The notes: generated by a model not told the origin, from the sequence alone. DNA of 16,080 nucleotides from CAZTAR01 sp043813895 (GCA_043813895.1 JBDRKQ010000195.1:1-16080); one strand, 5' to 3'. Positions 6,701 through 13,476 are shown, counted from the first letter of the stretch. Numbers and translations: made by a program.

Positions 6701-8909
6701 TGTAAGCGGAGAGATCAACTTGAGCTATGTACCAGGCATCGCCCTGGTCACCACTGAGGGTCCACTCGGTGTTCCAGCTGAGGCAGTAGTCGTCGGAGAC
6801 TTCAAAGTTCAGCTCGCCCATCGTGGCGCCGTACATGTGGTAAGCAAACCTGAACGCCGGAGTGGGCACGGCCGTGAGGTCGAAACACGGTCCATCGAGG
6901 ATGGCCGTCATGTTGTTGAAGCCCGACGTCTCAGTGTAAACGTACCAAGTGCCGTCATAGGCCGCAGTGGGGCCGGTGGCCGACGAGGTGGTCGGACCGC
7001 TCTGCCGGGTCCAGTTCATGTCGTCGTCGATGGACTGTGTCCAGGCGCCGAAGTCAACCTCGAAGCTCTCGCTGTAGGGGAACGTGGTGATGGTTGTGGC
7101 GCAAACGCAGGGCTGCGGGCAGGGATTCGGATCGCAGTCGGTCCCGTCGCCCTGATAGGTGCCGCCCAGGCCGGTGCAGTAGGCCTCATCGCCCGTGTCG
7201 TCGCAACTGCCGTCCGCAAAGCAGCAGGCGCCCACGCAGGGATCCGGATCGCAGTCCGAGCCGTCGCCCTGGTACACACCCGGGGGTACGAGCCCCTCGC
7301 AGTACGCCTGGGTCACCGGCGCCTCGCATAGATACGAGCCGTCCTGATGGCAGCAGGCGCCTTCCGGCGGGGCAAGAATGACGTTGACCGTGTAGTCCTC
7401 GGCCTCGCCGTAACTGGTGGCCTCGCAGACGAGCGCGCAGGTGCTGTAATCCACCATCACGCGCATCCGCGTCGCGCCGAGCGGGGCGGCAAGCGGAACC
7501 GTGATGTCGCCGGAAAGCGTCGTGCTCGACCCGGAGCCCAGCGAGTAGTACTCGCCGGCATCGTCAAAGTCGAGGTCCTGGTTCCAGTCGATCCAGACTT
7601 GGACGCATTCGGTATAAGTGCCCGAGTCAAACGTCACGTAGGCCGTATACGTGGACCCGCGCTGGATGTCGGTTGACAGGCCGGTGTAGTCGCCGTAGCT
7701 GCACGGAGGGGCTTCCATACCGGTCGTGTTGTTGATTGTATTGAAGGTTACGTTGTTGATTTGCTCGTCGGTCTGATTGCTGAAGCACGGCTCGCAATAC
7801 GTCGGAATGTGCTCGACAGCCACCACCGTGACGGTATACGCGCCGACCGAGTTGTAGTCCGGAGCATACATCACCGGATAGTAGTAAGTGCCGTCGGCCA
7901 GTTCCGACCAGACCATCGTGACATTGCCGTCGGCGCAGGTCGTCGTGTCGAACGTAGCGGCAACGGTGACTGCGGTGCAGGGGCAATCCAGGGCACAGTT
8001 CAGCCACGCATTGCCGAACACCTGACTCGAGTTGCAGTAGTCGAGCGTGACATCCCAGCCGGTCGCCGAGCCCGACAACGTGAACGCTTCCCATACGTCG
8101 CCATAGGGGCCGAAGCACGTGCCGTCCCACGTGGCGCAAGTGTTGTCGCCGTAGAACGTCTGGGGAACGCCGGACGTCAGGGTCGCCGGTGTGGGATACG
8201 TGCAATCATCGTTCACCGGTGGTGTGACGCCGTCGCACGGGTCGCCGGCACTGTAGTACGCCAGCGTAAACGTGTCCGTGGCGTCTCCGCCGCAGGTGTG
8301 CGAGCTGTAGGAGTTGTACGGAGCGAGCACGACGTAGTAGGTCCCGTCCGCCGTGCAGGTCCACTCGAAGTCGTCCGGGTTGTAATTGCAGGCGTAGTTG
8401 CCGTCCACGCCCGCAAGAATAGCGCAAGTTGAGTCGCAAACCTTGACGTCGAGGTCGGAACTCGCGCTCCCGTCATCACATGTGTCGAAGTAGTAGGTGG
8501 TGCCTGCATAGCCGTTGAAGCTGGCGTACCACTTGCCCTCGGTAGCGCAGTCGCCGCTAACGGTGTACCACGCGACCGTGCCGATGTCACCCAGGTCCGT
8601 GTTGGGGGTCAGGCAGTCATTGCAGCCTCTGGTGGGGGGGGCATCCTCCAGGCCAGCCTTCACGGCGGCATCATACTTGGCGATGTCCTGGACCGTCGCC
8701 AGGTCCAAGGCCGCGCCATGGTTCGGCTGCTCCTTCGGCTGCGGGGCGCCAACCGCCTCCGCCGACAACATGGCTGCCGCCAAGTCAGGCGACGGAGCCA
8801 GCGCCTTGAGCTTCGTGGTCTCCACCGGTGCCGCCGTCGTGGCGACCACCAGGATACTCGTACACAACAATAGCGCTCCTAGCCAATATACTCTTTTTTT
8901 CCCGTCCAT
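3705..8909 (-). CDS. Giant secreted multidomain protein with Ca-binding-type repeats and dockerin-like C-terminus
   Basis: 1734 residues; ATG at 8909 with AGGAGG 7 bases upstream. Signal peptide 1-27. Domains in order, by pattern: two prepeptidase-C-terminal-like beta-sandwiches (about 104-222 and 225-364); a GEVED-type domain (about 408-512, ending GEAEDYTVNV); two GACC Cys-rich modules (517-597); a MAM-like domain (603-766); two more GACC modules (771-845); a third prepeptidase-like domain (848-978); one degenerate GACC module (986-1017); five DCNxNGIPDECDx repeats (1022-1115); an unassigned beta domain (1119-1302); seven more repeats (1305-1448); a second MAM/choice-of-anchor-like domain (1454-1622); one last repeat (1631-1643); and a dockerin-like module with EF-hand loops DLNGDGNVDLDD (1646-1657) and DYDGDGLIEGTD (1679-1690). 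The tail is Gly/Arg-rich with no PEP-CTERM. No catalytic domain is recognised, so an adhesive or structural surface role is inferred. Ca2+ binding follows from the Asp/Asn loops. Confidence 0.93.
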   Translation of the reverse strand: MDGKKRVYWLGALLLCTSILVVATTAAPVETTKLKALAPSPDLAAAMLSAEAVGAPQPKEQPNHGAALDLATVQDIAKYDAAVKAGLEDAPPTRGCNDCLTPNTDLGDIGTVAWYTVSGDCATEGKWYASFNGYAGTTYYFDTCDDGSASSDLDVKVCDSTCAILAGVDGNYACNYNPDDFEWTCTADGTYYVVLAPYNSYSSHTCGGDATDTFTLAYYSAGDPCDGVTPPVNDDCTYPTPATLTSGVPQTFYGDNTCATWDGTCFGPYGDVWEAFTLSGSATGWDVTLDYCNSSQVFGNAWLNCALDCPCTAVTVAATFDTTTCADGNVTMVWSELADGTYYYPVMYAPDYNSVGAYTVTVVAVEHIPTYCEPCFSNQTDEQINNVTFNTINNTTGMEAPPCSYGDYTGLSTDIQRGSTYTAYVTFDSGTYTECVQVWIDWNQDLDFDDAGEYYSLGSGSSTTLSGDITVPLAAPLGATRMRVMVDYSTCALVCEATSYGEAEDYTVNVILAPPEGACCHQDGSYLCEAPVTQAYCEGLVPPGVYQGDGSDCDPDPCVGACCFADGSCDDTGDEAYCTGLGGTYQGDGTDCDPNPCPQPCVCATTITTFPYSESFEVDFGAWTQSIDDDMNWTRQSGPTTSSATGPTAAYDGTWYVYTETSGFNNMTAILDGPCFDLTAVPTPAFRFAYHMYGATMGELNFEVSDDYCLSWNTEWTLSGDQGDAWYIAQVDLSAYTGIIQVRFRGETGTSYTSDMAVDAIWVGEGGVVTGACCVGATCTVETEDYCLNTLLGTYIGDFTDCDPSPCVGACCDGSTCTLELAADCVSPRVYYGDGTTCDPNPCPQPGDNCEDPFAVTLGLLDLPYTDTNSTCGRDEYYENTCLGYYDGGDDMIYEFTITDDMNVTITLDPGTFTYSGFAIDTNCPPADPCLAYSTNSGSGAHSIGVSPDCLFLTAGTYYIMVDSWPSPQCIDFDLTIEECVVPTGACCDAAFALYCDELTAADCAAAGGSYLGNDTVCSGLDCNINGIDDDCDLDSGASLDCNGNGIPDECDIANLTSDDYDLNGVPDECDPDCNENGIPDACDIDCATGNCASHPIGCGGSEDCQPDGIPDDCQLGGAKGECTDMVYDNGICDGADGTRPTVGWNDTGIAVDFTVPQGDNGLTFSCFHMEILDFAQSDMPQMRLRIYSLPTNSIPTDLPSFAAATPLFDYTYTVASGELVIAVRPECYPGAGAWDYDGSGPSYTFAPGSYAALVNFPGSGAVNYWASAATTGDLIYIWGVQADAPSVGGMDVAFNLMGSASGADCNDNGIPDDCDIAECDTSGHPEWCDCDGNGVPDSCDLDADPSKDCNGNGRLDECDVPPICFVGPPACSLDCNSNLIPDECDLALGTSLDCNINGIPDECDIADCTPGDPDCADCNGNGIPDWCDIDSGFSEDCQPDGIPDECQLEAGAKAVVIDESFEGAFPPTGWTQEAFGTDAWIVTDNPDFAHTGTWGLYHTWGAPGFSEDSYLMTPELTLTTATLSLWSQGCGAGTQTWCDNYDVDVMIIVGDPDTDPGNPGSDDVFVANLNDMWIDYFTTWVELDVDLTPFLPGGPFRVGFRYYGGDGDAGSFDDVVIEGETGPVAPPENDCNENGVPDECDYCGDLNGDGNVDLDDYDVIRVAMGRSEGHEDFSYCADYDGDGLIEGTDYQAWLVCYFEVHPEAQSNKTQQFIDPQPNVGGRRTSGGGAATRP
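3810..3977 (-). other. Dockerin-like module of the giant protein
   Basis: Residues 1645-1700. Two EF-hand-type loops (DLNGDGNVDLDD and DYDGDGLIEGTD), each followed by a helix-like segment (DYDVIRVAMG and YQAWLVCYF), are separated by about 33 residues, as in type I dockerins. In cellulosome systems such modules bind cohesins with Ca2+. In planctomycetes they are common on secreted proteins without a proven partner. Confidence 0.75.
4566..4997 (-). repeat. Second cluster of seven DCNxNGIPDECDx repeats
   Basis: Residues 1305-1448 of the giant protein. Seven 13-residue units of consensus DCNxNGIPDECDI occur, with spacers of 3 to 13 residues or so. The units differ at the tenth position (D, S, E, E, E, W, E), and the last unit is the variant DCQPDGIPDECQL. 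The Asp/Asn ladder resembles thrombospondin type 3 Ca2+-binding repeats, and each unit carries two Cys that could form a disulfide. At DNA level the units give strong internal similarity, a likely place for recombination and assembly error. Confidence 0.85.
5565..5846 (-). repeat. First cluster of five DCNxNGIPDECDx repeats
   Basis: Residues 1022-1115 of the giant protein. The units are DCNINGIDDDCDL, DCNGNGIPDECDI, a degenerate DYDLNGVPDECD, DCNENGIPDACDI, and a closing DCQPDGIPDDCQL after an insert of about 18 residues with several Cys. The closing unit matches the closing unit of the second cluster almost exactly, which suggests block duplication. Confidence 0.85.
6375..6599 (-). repeat. 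Second pair of GACC Cys-rich modules
   Basis: Residues 771-845 of the giant protein. Two units of about 37 residues follow the plan GACC...C...C....GTYxGDxTxCDPxPC. The first reads GACCVGATCT...GDFTDCDPSPC and the second GACCDGSTCT...GDGTTCDPNPC. The same module type occurs in the plus-strand protein at 11662-13476. The many conserved Cys suggest disulfide-stabilised small domains outside the cytoplasm. Confidence 0.75.
7119..7361 (-). repeat. First pair of GACC Cys-rich modules
   Basis: Residues 517-597 of the giant protein. Two units of the same plan as at 6375-6599 occur: GACCHQDGSYLC...YQGDGSDCDPDPC and GACCFADGSCDD...YQGDGTDCDPNPC. They separate the GEVED-type domain from the first MAM-like domain and so look like linkers. 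Confidence 0.75.
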
Positions 8910-9059
8910 ACGGTGGCCTCCTGAAGAAACTGAGGACTCTTCACAATGTTTTCTCTACGCTCTGGTTGGCCGCGATGCAACACGGCCGCTCTCGCCGTTC
9001 AGACTCGCCTACTACGTTGATCCTTTCCTTTATCTGAGCCGCATTTGCGGCGAACAACC

Positions 9060-9290
9060 TCAACGCGCCAGCTCCCGTGCCGTTCGAGCGGTACGGTAGC
9101 GCAGGCGCTCGGTGATCCGCTCTGGGACGCCGCCAATTGTGCATAAGTCGAAGGCAGTAAACGCATCTTCCCCTCCACCGGGTCCTGTCGCGAGGCTTCT
9201 CTCCGCGAGCAGTCCGATGCACTGCGCCACTTGGATGCCAGCGCGCACTCCCTCGTGGCGAGCCACGCCAAGCAGCTTGTAGACTACTGA
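9060..9290 (-). pseudogene. Possible fragment of an unidentified gene
   Basis: A minus-strand frame reads SVVYKLLGVARHEG, then VRAGIQVAQCIGLLAERS, and ends GVPERITERLRYRTARTA-RELAR before TGA at 9060-9062. The composition (Leu/Ala/Glu/Arg mix, amphipathic helix-like pattern) is more protein-like than the other frames here. The only internal start is a GTG (9266) with no ribosome site, and a stop lies about 10 codons upstream. This suggests the C-terminal remnant of a gene rather than a working one. I do not recognise the family. It could equally be a chance open frame. Confidence 0.25.
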
Positions 9291-9642
9291 AGATCAGCCA
9301 GTCTTTCAAGCCATTGATCCGGTTTTTCTTGAAAACCCCCACCCCCGGGGCTACGCCACCACTCCACGCGGAATCGAATTGCCTATCTGTTCTACAGGCC
9401 CTAAGTGGCTGTAAATACAGGCATTGCAAAACCACCACCGGGGCTACTGGCGGTTTCCATGCAGATGACCGCCTCTTCAGGCAGGCGGATTCAGCGCGGA
9501 ATCCGACGAGCCCGCTTGAATCGAGAAGACTCAGGCAATCAGATTGATGGCCGAAAGTCCGGCAAACGGGGAATCCTGGATGACGAGCGTCAAGCTGAGT
9601 CTCGGATAAGTGAGAGGCAGTGTCGCCTGCGTGTTCCAGTAT

Positions 9643-9744
9643 TCATCGGGCTCCTCCTGTGGAAGAAACGGTTCCGTCTTCAACCAGAAGGATGCCCCAC
9701 AACAGCGCGAACGCAAACGCCATCGCCTTCACATTGAGCTTCAC
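9643..9744 (-). pseudogene. Broken start of a small phage-holin-like membrane protein
   Basis: GTG at 9744, with GGGAGGT about 6-7 bases upstream, opens a 33-codon frame. It begins (M)KLNVKAMAFAFALLWGI and then loses its hydrophobic pattern, ending in GGAR and TGA at 9643-9645. The first 18 residues match what I recall of the small 'bacteriophage holin' proteins common in planctomycetes (MKLNVKAxAxxxxLLWGxGLFLLTWW...), which run to about 80 residues. The expected GLFLLTWW segment and the rest are absent in all frames, so a deletion or replacement just after codon 18 is likely. It could also be a short peptide gene in its own right. The family match is from memory. Confidence 0.4.
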
Positions 9745-10082
9745 GACTGTACCTCCCGTGCCGCATACGTCAAAGAAGGGACTTGACTCTCAATGCTCAG
9801 GCCAACCGGATGTACTGCTTGTGCGAGCCCAGCTTCGAGCCGACCGCTGCGTACCAGGCCGAGATTCACGGAGTGTCCAGCAGGTAGTCAACGAGCGGCT
9901 GGATGTCATTGAGAACCACTTCGTCCGCCAAGGGGGCAACCTGTAGCCAACCTTCCGCGCCATGCCGTGTCTTCCCTGGTAGCTGCTCGCAACAGCAACA
10001 AATGACGCTATCGGAAGCGGCTGGCTGTCCGCAACGATTCGACAGCGTATGGACCTCGTATCACGCCGCATGGGAGACTGAT

Positions 10083-10337
10083 ATGTTCAGCAAGGTGAAG
10101 ATCTCCAGGAAAGTGGCTTGGGTGGTGTGCATGGCCATAGGGATGAGCTTCGTGCTCGCCGCCGGATGCGGCGACCGTCGTTCTCACTGCCGCGACGTCC
10201 GGCGGCACTCCGAGAAGTCCTACTATCCGCCGCCGCGCCGTGCTCGCTATTCCGAACACCGTGTGCGCCACGAGCGGCACTCGGACAAGCATGATCGTGA
10301 CCACTCGCGTTCCGGTCACGGCCGACACCAATTCTGA
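10083..10337 (+). CDS. Small His/Arg-rich lipoprotein, function unknown
   Basis: 84 residues; ATG at 10083 with GGGAG about 7 bases upstream. Residues 1-28 are a lipoprotein signal: basic MFSKVKISRK, a hydrophobic core, and lipobox LAAGC with Cys29 as the lipidation site. The +2 residue is Gly, which by the usual rule would allow sorting to the outer membrane. The mature part (about 55 residues) is very polar and basic, with nine His and many Arg, a PPP turn, and no hydrophobic core, so it is likely unstructured. Possible roles are metal binding, or contact with acidic polymers or nucleic acids; neither is shown. A longer upstream reading from 9903 lacks a ribosome site and was not used. Confidence 0.7.
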   Translation: MFSKVKISRKVAWVVCMAIGMSFVLAAGCGDRRSHCRDVRRHSEKSYYPPPRRARYSEHRVRHERHSDKHDRDHSRSGHGRHQF

Positions 10338-10744
10338 CGCGCCCGAATGAATGCTCGGAAACAACGGTGCGGGCGAGCCGACGGGGCGAGTGCTGAGGCC
10401 TTTCATGCTCGGTCGATCCTGGGGGGGCGCTCGAGGCGGCACTGCGTGGATTTCCCTCGCGGTGTTGGGCGGTTTTGGTGCGGTCAGCAGGGTAGAACGG
10501 TGGCGGGCATCACAGGATCATGGTTCTGTGCGTGTGGAAACGCACGTAAATGCTGTGTTGTTAGTGGGCACTCACTGAGATTCCCGGGGCCTTTGTTGGC
10601 GATGCGCCTTCGCCAGGATATCTACCGATTGGACACTCAACTGAGTGCGTCAATCTCGCGTCACTTTGCAGCCGACCACGGCGCGGAAGTGGGCGACGAC
10701 CCCACGACACCTTCGTTTCCAATTCGACGTCGCGGGGTTGTCGT

Positions 10745-10819
10745 GAGCTTGTCGCTTGGTTCACACTTCAATCAGGCCGGTTACGCCGGCGGTTGCGGGT
10801 CCGAGTCCCGTCAGCCTCG
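10745..10819 (+). pseudogene. tRNA-like remnant (T-arm and acceptor side)
   Basis: GCGGG-TCCGAGT-CCCGT (10795-10811) is a near-consensus T-arm, preceded by cGGTT as a normal variable loop and followed by CAGCCTC-G as acceptor 3' strand plus discriminator. GAGCTTG at 10745-10751 pairs with CAGCCTC at six of seven positions, giving a 75-base element. GGGGTTG at 10734-10740 pairs at all seven positions with two G-U, giving 86 bases. CAGGC/GCCGG could be the anticodon stem (one mismatch) around GTT. The base before the anticodon is G instead of T and no D-stem forms, so a working cloverleaf is not supported. No CCA is encoded. Confidence 0.3.
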
Positions 10820-11650
10820 TTTCGCAAACTCACACCACAGGCGCCACTCGTGCGTACCCGCCTGCGTCGGGCAATCCGTGCGCGGAGCCGGGAATGGGAC
10901 GGCGCGCCAACACGCCCACAGGCGAGTGCCGACAGAGGACCGCGAGGAGGAATCGCAGGCGACCGAACCGCGCTCAGACCGTCAGCGACCAGAGGAAACT
11001 TCTGGGAATCCAAGAAGATTCGGGTCGAACAATCCGGATTCAGGCTTGACTATCGGACTCTTCACGCGATAGGCTGAGTAGTAGATATCGGACGTTGGAA
11101 GCGGGCGAGCCTGGAAGGCCGGAGGCAACGACCGACAACAAGCCGCGCCGAAGCGTGCGGCGGGCCGGTCCTCCGGTCAGCACTCCGAATCGGCCACACG
11201 AGCAGCGCCCAAGCGCGTTACGAACAGCACACCGATTCCAGTCTGGTCCCACCTTCAGCGGCAGAACTCCGCGCGTTTGACGCCTCGGCCGGCAGCAAGC
11301 ACCTCGGCCGGACGGTGAAGATGGCAGCCGCGCAGGCAGCGCCTCGAAAAAGGGACAGCCAAACGTGACTTGCCGGCATGGCTTCCGCTTATGGGACGAG
11401 AGGCGTGCCGAGGCTCGCTGACGGCGGTTGCGTGAGAGTACCGGAAGTCCGCGCAACACGATAGCCAACCGCCGCCTCTAGTCAGCGCCGAGCAGCGTGA
11501 CGTCTGCGGCGTCTTTGCACGATCGTTCGGATACGCCTGATGCACCGCGAGAATGGATACCTGTCAAGGAAGGGCAACCGTGGCGAACGCACCGAGCGTC
11601 GCCGTGTTCAGTTAAGAGGAATCGTGGGTTCTGTCAACTTGGAAGAAAAC

Positions 11651-11656
11651 GGAGGT
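11651..11656 (+). promoter_or_regulatory. Ribosome binding site deciding the start of the propeller gene
   Basis: GGAGGT 5 bases before ATG 11662. It places the start directly at the signal peptide and rules out the longer open frame that begins at 11497. Confidence 0.75.
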
Positions 11657-11661
11657 GTCAG

Positions 11662-13476
11662 ATGAGAGCAGTTGCAATGTTGTTGGTCGTTGTGGCCTTG
11701 GCATTCTTTGGGCCACAGGCGATGGGCCAGGACGGGGGGGCGCGCGGACCTGACGGCGGCTTGGTTGAAGCCGTGGGGGGCACCGGCGGAGATGTCTTCT
11801 ATGATGTGGTCGAAACGTCGGGCGGAGGTGTCGTGGCCGTGGGGTATACAGAGAGCGATGGTGCAGGAAACAAGGATGTTCTCCTCGTCAAGTTCACGAC
11901 AGATGGGTGCGGAGAAATCCTCTGGAAGAAGACGCTGGGCGGTGGCGGTGACGAGGAAGGACGGAGCATCATCGAAGACTCCGGCGGAAACCTTGTGGTG
12001 ACGGGAATCACGACTAGTGTCGGCGGGGCAGGGGAGCATCTGCTCATTTCGCGGTTCACTTCGCTTGGAGTCGAACTCTGGACGACTGTGCTCACCGATC
12101 CGAGCGGTACCGGGGACTTCTACCAACTGCGTGGATACGACGTGATTCAGGACTCAAGTGGCGACTTCGTCGTCACCGGTGTCGTGTGGGACGACATTGG
12201 TCAGTTATGGTCTCTCTTGTTGGCGAAGTTCGACACCAACGGTGATCTCGTGCTCAAGAGGGGCTTCCGCGGGCTCGCTTCACCGCTCTGGGACTACTGG
12301 GGTAACTCGCTGGTTGAGGCCTGTAGCGGCGACTACATGATCGTTGGAGGTATGGTGCGTCCGTCAGACGACAACCGCCGCGTGCTGCTCGTCAGGATCG
12401 GTCCGCTTATGGCCATCGGCTGGGGTCGCTGGATGCAGGAGGCAGGTGACGTTAGCGCGGTGGGCCACTCTATCACGCTGAATCACAACGATGAGCCGCT
12501 GATTACCGGGCAGACCGGTGATGATCTCTTCATTTCCAAACGCAACTGCGACGGTACACAGGTCGGGGGGTGGCAGAAGAAGCTAACGCCCGGCACGACC
12601 GAAGGCTACAGCATTATCGAGGAGAGTTTCTCCCCTTATAACCTCGTGGTCACCGGGCAGTATGGGTCTCCACCTGGTCAGGTTCTGGTATCCAGGTGGA
12701 CCGCCGCCCTTGATCTCGTGGGGTCACGATTCTGGACGTGGGGAGACCCTGAACATGAGACAGGCTACGCTGTGGTTGAGGATGTCGACCAGCGGTTGTG
12801 GGTCGCAGGAGAGACCTCGAGTTGGGGCGCCGGGGGACAGGATGGTCTACTCGCGAAACTCGACGCTGACGGACATGTCTGTGTTGACGAGACGGGTTTT
12901 CTCACGACTCCAGGTGATTGGGGCCAGAACGAAGACAATCACACCCTCACCGCGCTTCTGCTGACGCCGGTGGAGGAATTGGATTGGGATGTGAACTCCG
13001 CAGATGCCACGCAACTGCAGCAGTTCTTCGAGTGCGACGACGAGTGCGAGGAGGAGTGTTGTTTCGAAGACGGGACCTGTGCTTTCCTGACGCCGGATGA
13101 CTGCGAGGCTGCGAATGGCACGCCCCAGGGCGCGGGGACGACATGTGATCCGGCTGGCGCCTGCTGTTTGCCCGACGGATCGTGCATTATCACGACGGAG
13201 ACGTGCTGCGAGGCCCTTGGCGTCGATGGCACTTACCAAGGCGATGGAACAGACTGCTTGCCAACTGGGGCCTGCCTTCTGCCTGACCTAACCTGCCCCA
13301 TCACCACGGAGGCTTGCTGCCTGAATGCGGGCGGCGTGTACCAAGGTGATGGCACGACAGAATGTCCCCCGCCGATCCCCACCGTCTCCGAATGGGGCCT
13401 GATCATCATGACGTTGCTGCTACTGACGGCGGGGACGGTTGTCTTCGGCCGGCGTTATCGCGCTGCTGCGGCATGA
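11662..13476 (+). CDS. Secreted seven-repeat beta-propeller-type protein with IPTL-CTERM sorting signal
   Basis: 604 residues from ATG 11662. Signal peptide 1-22 (hydrophobic LLVVVALAFF, cut near MGQ). Residues about 38-410 hold seven units of the plan 'xxDSGGNLVVTGxTxS...DxLLxRFxxxGxxLWxxxL', starting near 44, 98, 157, 214, 267, 315 and 367. This count suits a seven-bladed beta-propeller. Then come three Cys-rich modules (465-496 ECCFEDGTC, 499-532 GACCLPDGSC, 536-569 GACLLPDLTC), the type also seen in the giant minus-strand protein. Residues 572-599 are an IPTL-CTERM signal: IPTVSEWG, a hydrophobic helix, then RRYR. Such tails direct exported proteins to the envelope, where a dedicated sortase is thought to act. 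No catalytic residues are apparent, so the function is unknown and a surface-binding role is inferred. The gene is alone, with a terminator after it. Confidence 0.92.
   Translation: MRAVAMLLVVVALAFFGPQAMGQDGGARGPDGGLVEAVGGTGGDVFYDVVETSGGGVVAVGYTESDGAGNKDVLLVKFTTDGCGEILWKKTLGGGGDEEGRSIIEDSGGNLVVTGITTSVGGAGEHLLISRFTSLGVELWTTVLTDPSGTGDFYQLRGYDVIQDSSGDFVVTGVVWDDIGQLWSLLLAKFDTNGDLVLKRGFRGLASPLWDYWGNSLVEACSGDYMIVGGMVRPSDDNRRVLLVRIGPLMAIGWGRWMQEAGDVSAVGHSITLNHNDEPLITGQTGDDLFISKRNCDGTQVGGWQKKLTPGTTEGYSIIEESFSPYNLVVTGQYGSPPGQVLVSRWTAALDLVGSRFWTWGDPEHETGYAVVEDVDQRLWVAGETSSWGAGGQDGLLAKLDADGHVCVDETGFLTTPGDWGQNEDNHTLTALLLTPVEELDWDVNSADATQLQQFFECDDECEEECCFEDGTCAFLTPDDCEAANGTPQGAGTTCDPAGACCLPDGSCIITTETCCEALGVDGTYQGDGTDCLPTGACLLPDLTCPITTEACCLNAGGVYQGDGTTECPPPIPTVSEWGLIIMTLLLLTAGTVVFGRRYRAAAA
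13018..13368 (+). repeat. Cys-rich GACC modules of the propeller protein
   Basis: Three tandem modules of about 35 residues between the propeller and the IPTL-CTERM tail. The third is divergent, with ACLLPDLTC in place of ACCxPDGSC. The first is preceded by an acidic Cys-rich stretch (ECDDECEEECC). The QGDGT motif recurs in modules two and three. They likely act as a stalk between the folded head and the membrane anchor. Confidence 0.7.

Larger units (their letters stand above)
8910..10082. other. Divergent intergenic region with decayed sequence
   Basis: It separates the minus-strand block from the plus-strand block and must hold promoters for both. A TTGCAT-17-TAGAGA pair on the minus strand near 8950-8980 is a weak candidate for the giant gene. 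An inverted repeat GCCGCA-TT-TGCGGC lies at 9038-9051. Two related stretches of the form aaaaccnccacc..ggggctac occur at about 9332-9353 and 9428-9446, and CTGTAAATACAG (9409-9420) is an inverted repeat. Two gene fragments are listed separately. The rest has no supported coding frame. Confidence 0.5.
10338..11661. other. Intergenic region of 1.3 kb, no supported gene
   Basis: Several open frames cross this stretch on both strands (10347-11072 plus, 10768-11013 minus, 11040-11468 minus). They have no ribosome sites, no recognisable domains, and Arg/Pro/Ser-rich compositions typical of GC-rich noncoding frames. A tRNA-like stretch lies at 10745-10819. No clear terminator for the lipoprotein gene and no convincing promoter for the propeller gene at 11662 could be picked out by eye. 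Confidence 0.45.

Noticed and set aside
6084..7331. 415-codon plus-strand open frame
   Set aside because: It is fully antisense to the giant repeat protein; its VGRV/AVGERG-type low-complexity text is the mirror of the Cys/Asp-rich codons.
9409..9420. LexA-type box (CTGTAAATACAG)
   Set aside because: The half-sites are 4 bases apart instead of 8 as in the E. coli box, and no gene start is close.
9790..10071. 93-codon minus-strand frame and a neighbouring frame ending VVLNDIQPLVDYLLDTP
   Set aside because: The latter recalls the second half of a dockerin-like helix, but it lacks Asp-rich loops, a start and any continuation, so it is too weak to call.
10734..10819. Selenocysteine tRNA (cttcaat looks like a UCA anticodon loop; the 86-base version has the length of a long-variable-arm tRNA)
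   Set aside because: The bases around that loop (tcaca and caggc) do not pair, and no proper D-arm forms.
10768..11468. Minus-strand frames 10768-11013 and 11040-11468
   Set aside because: No ribosome sites; the end of the first reads DGTRTRN, typical of an artefact antisense to a tRNA T-arm.
11497..11661. Upstream extension of the propeller gene by 55 codons
   Set aside because: GGAGGT directly before ATG 11662 and a signal peptide starting there fix the start; the extension has no export or domain feature.
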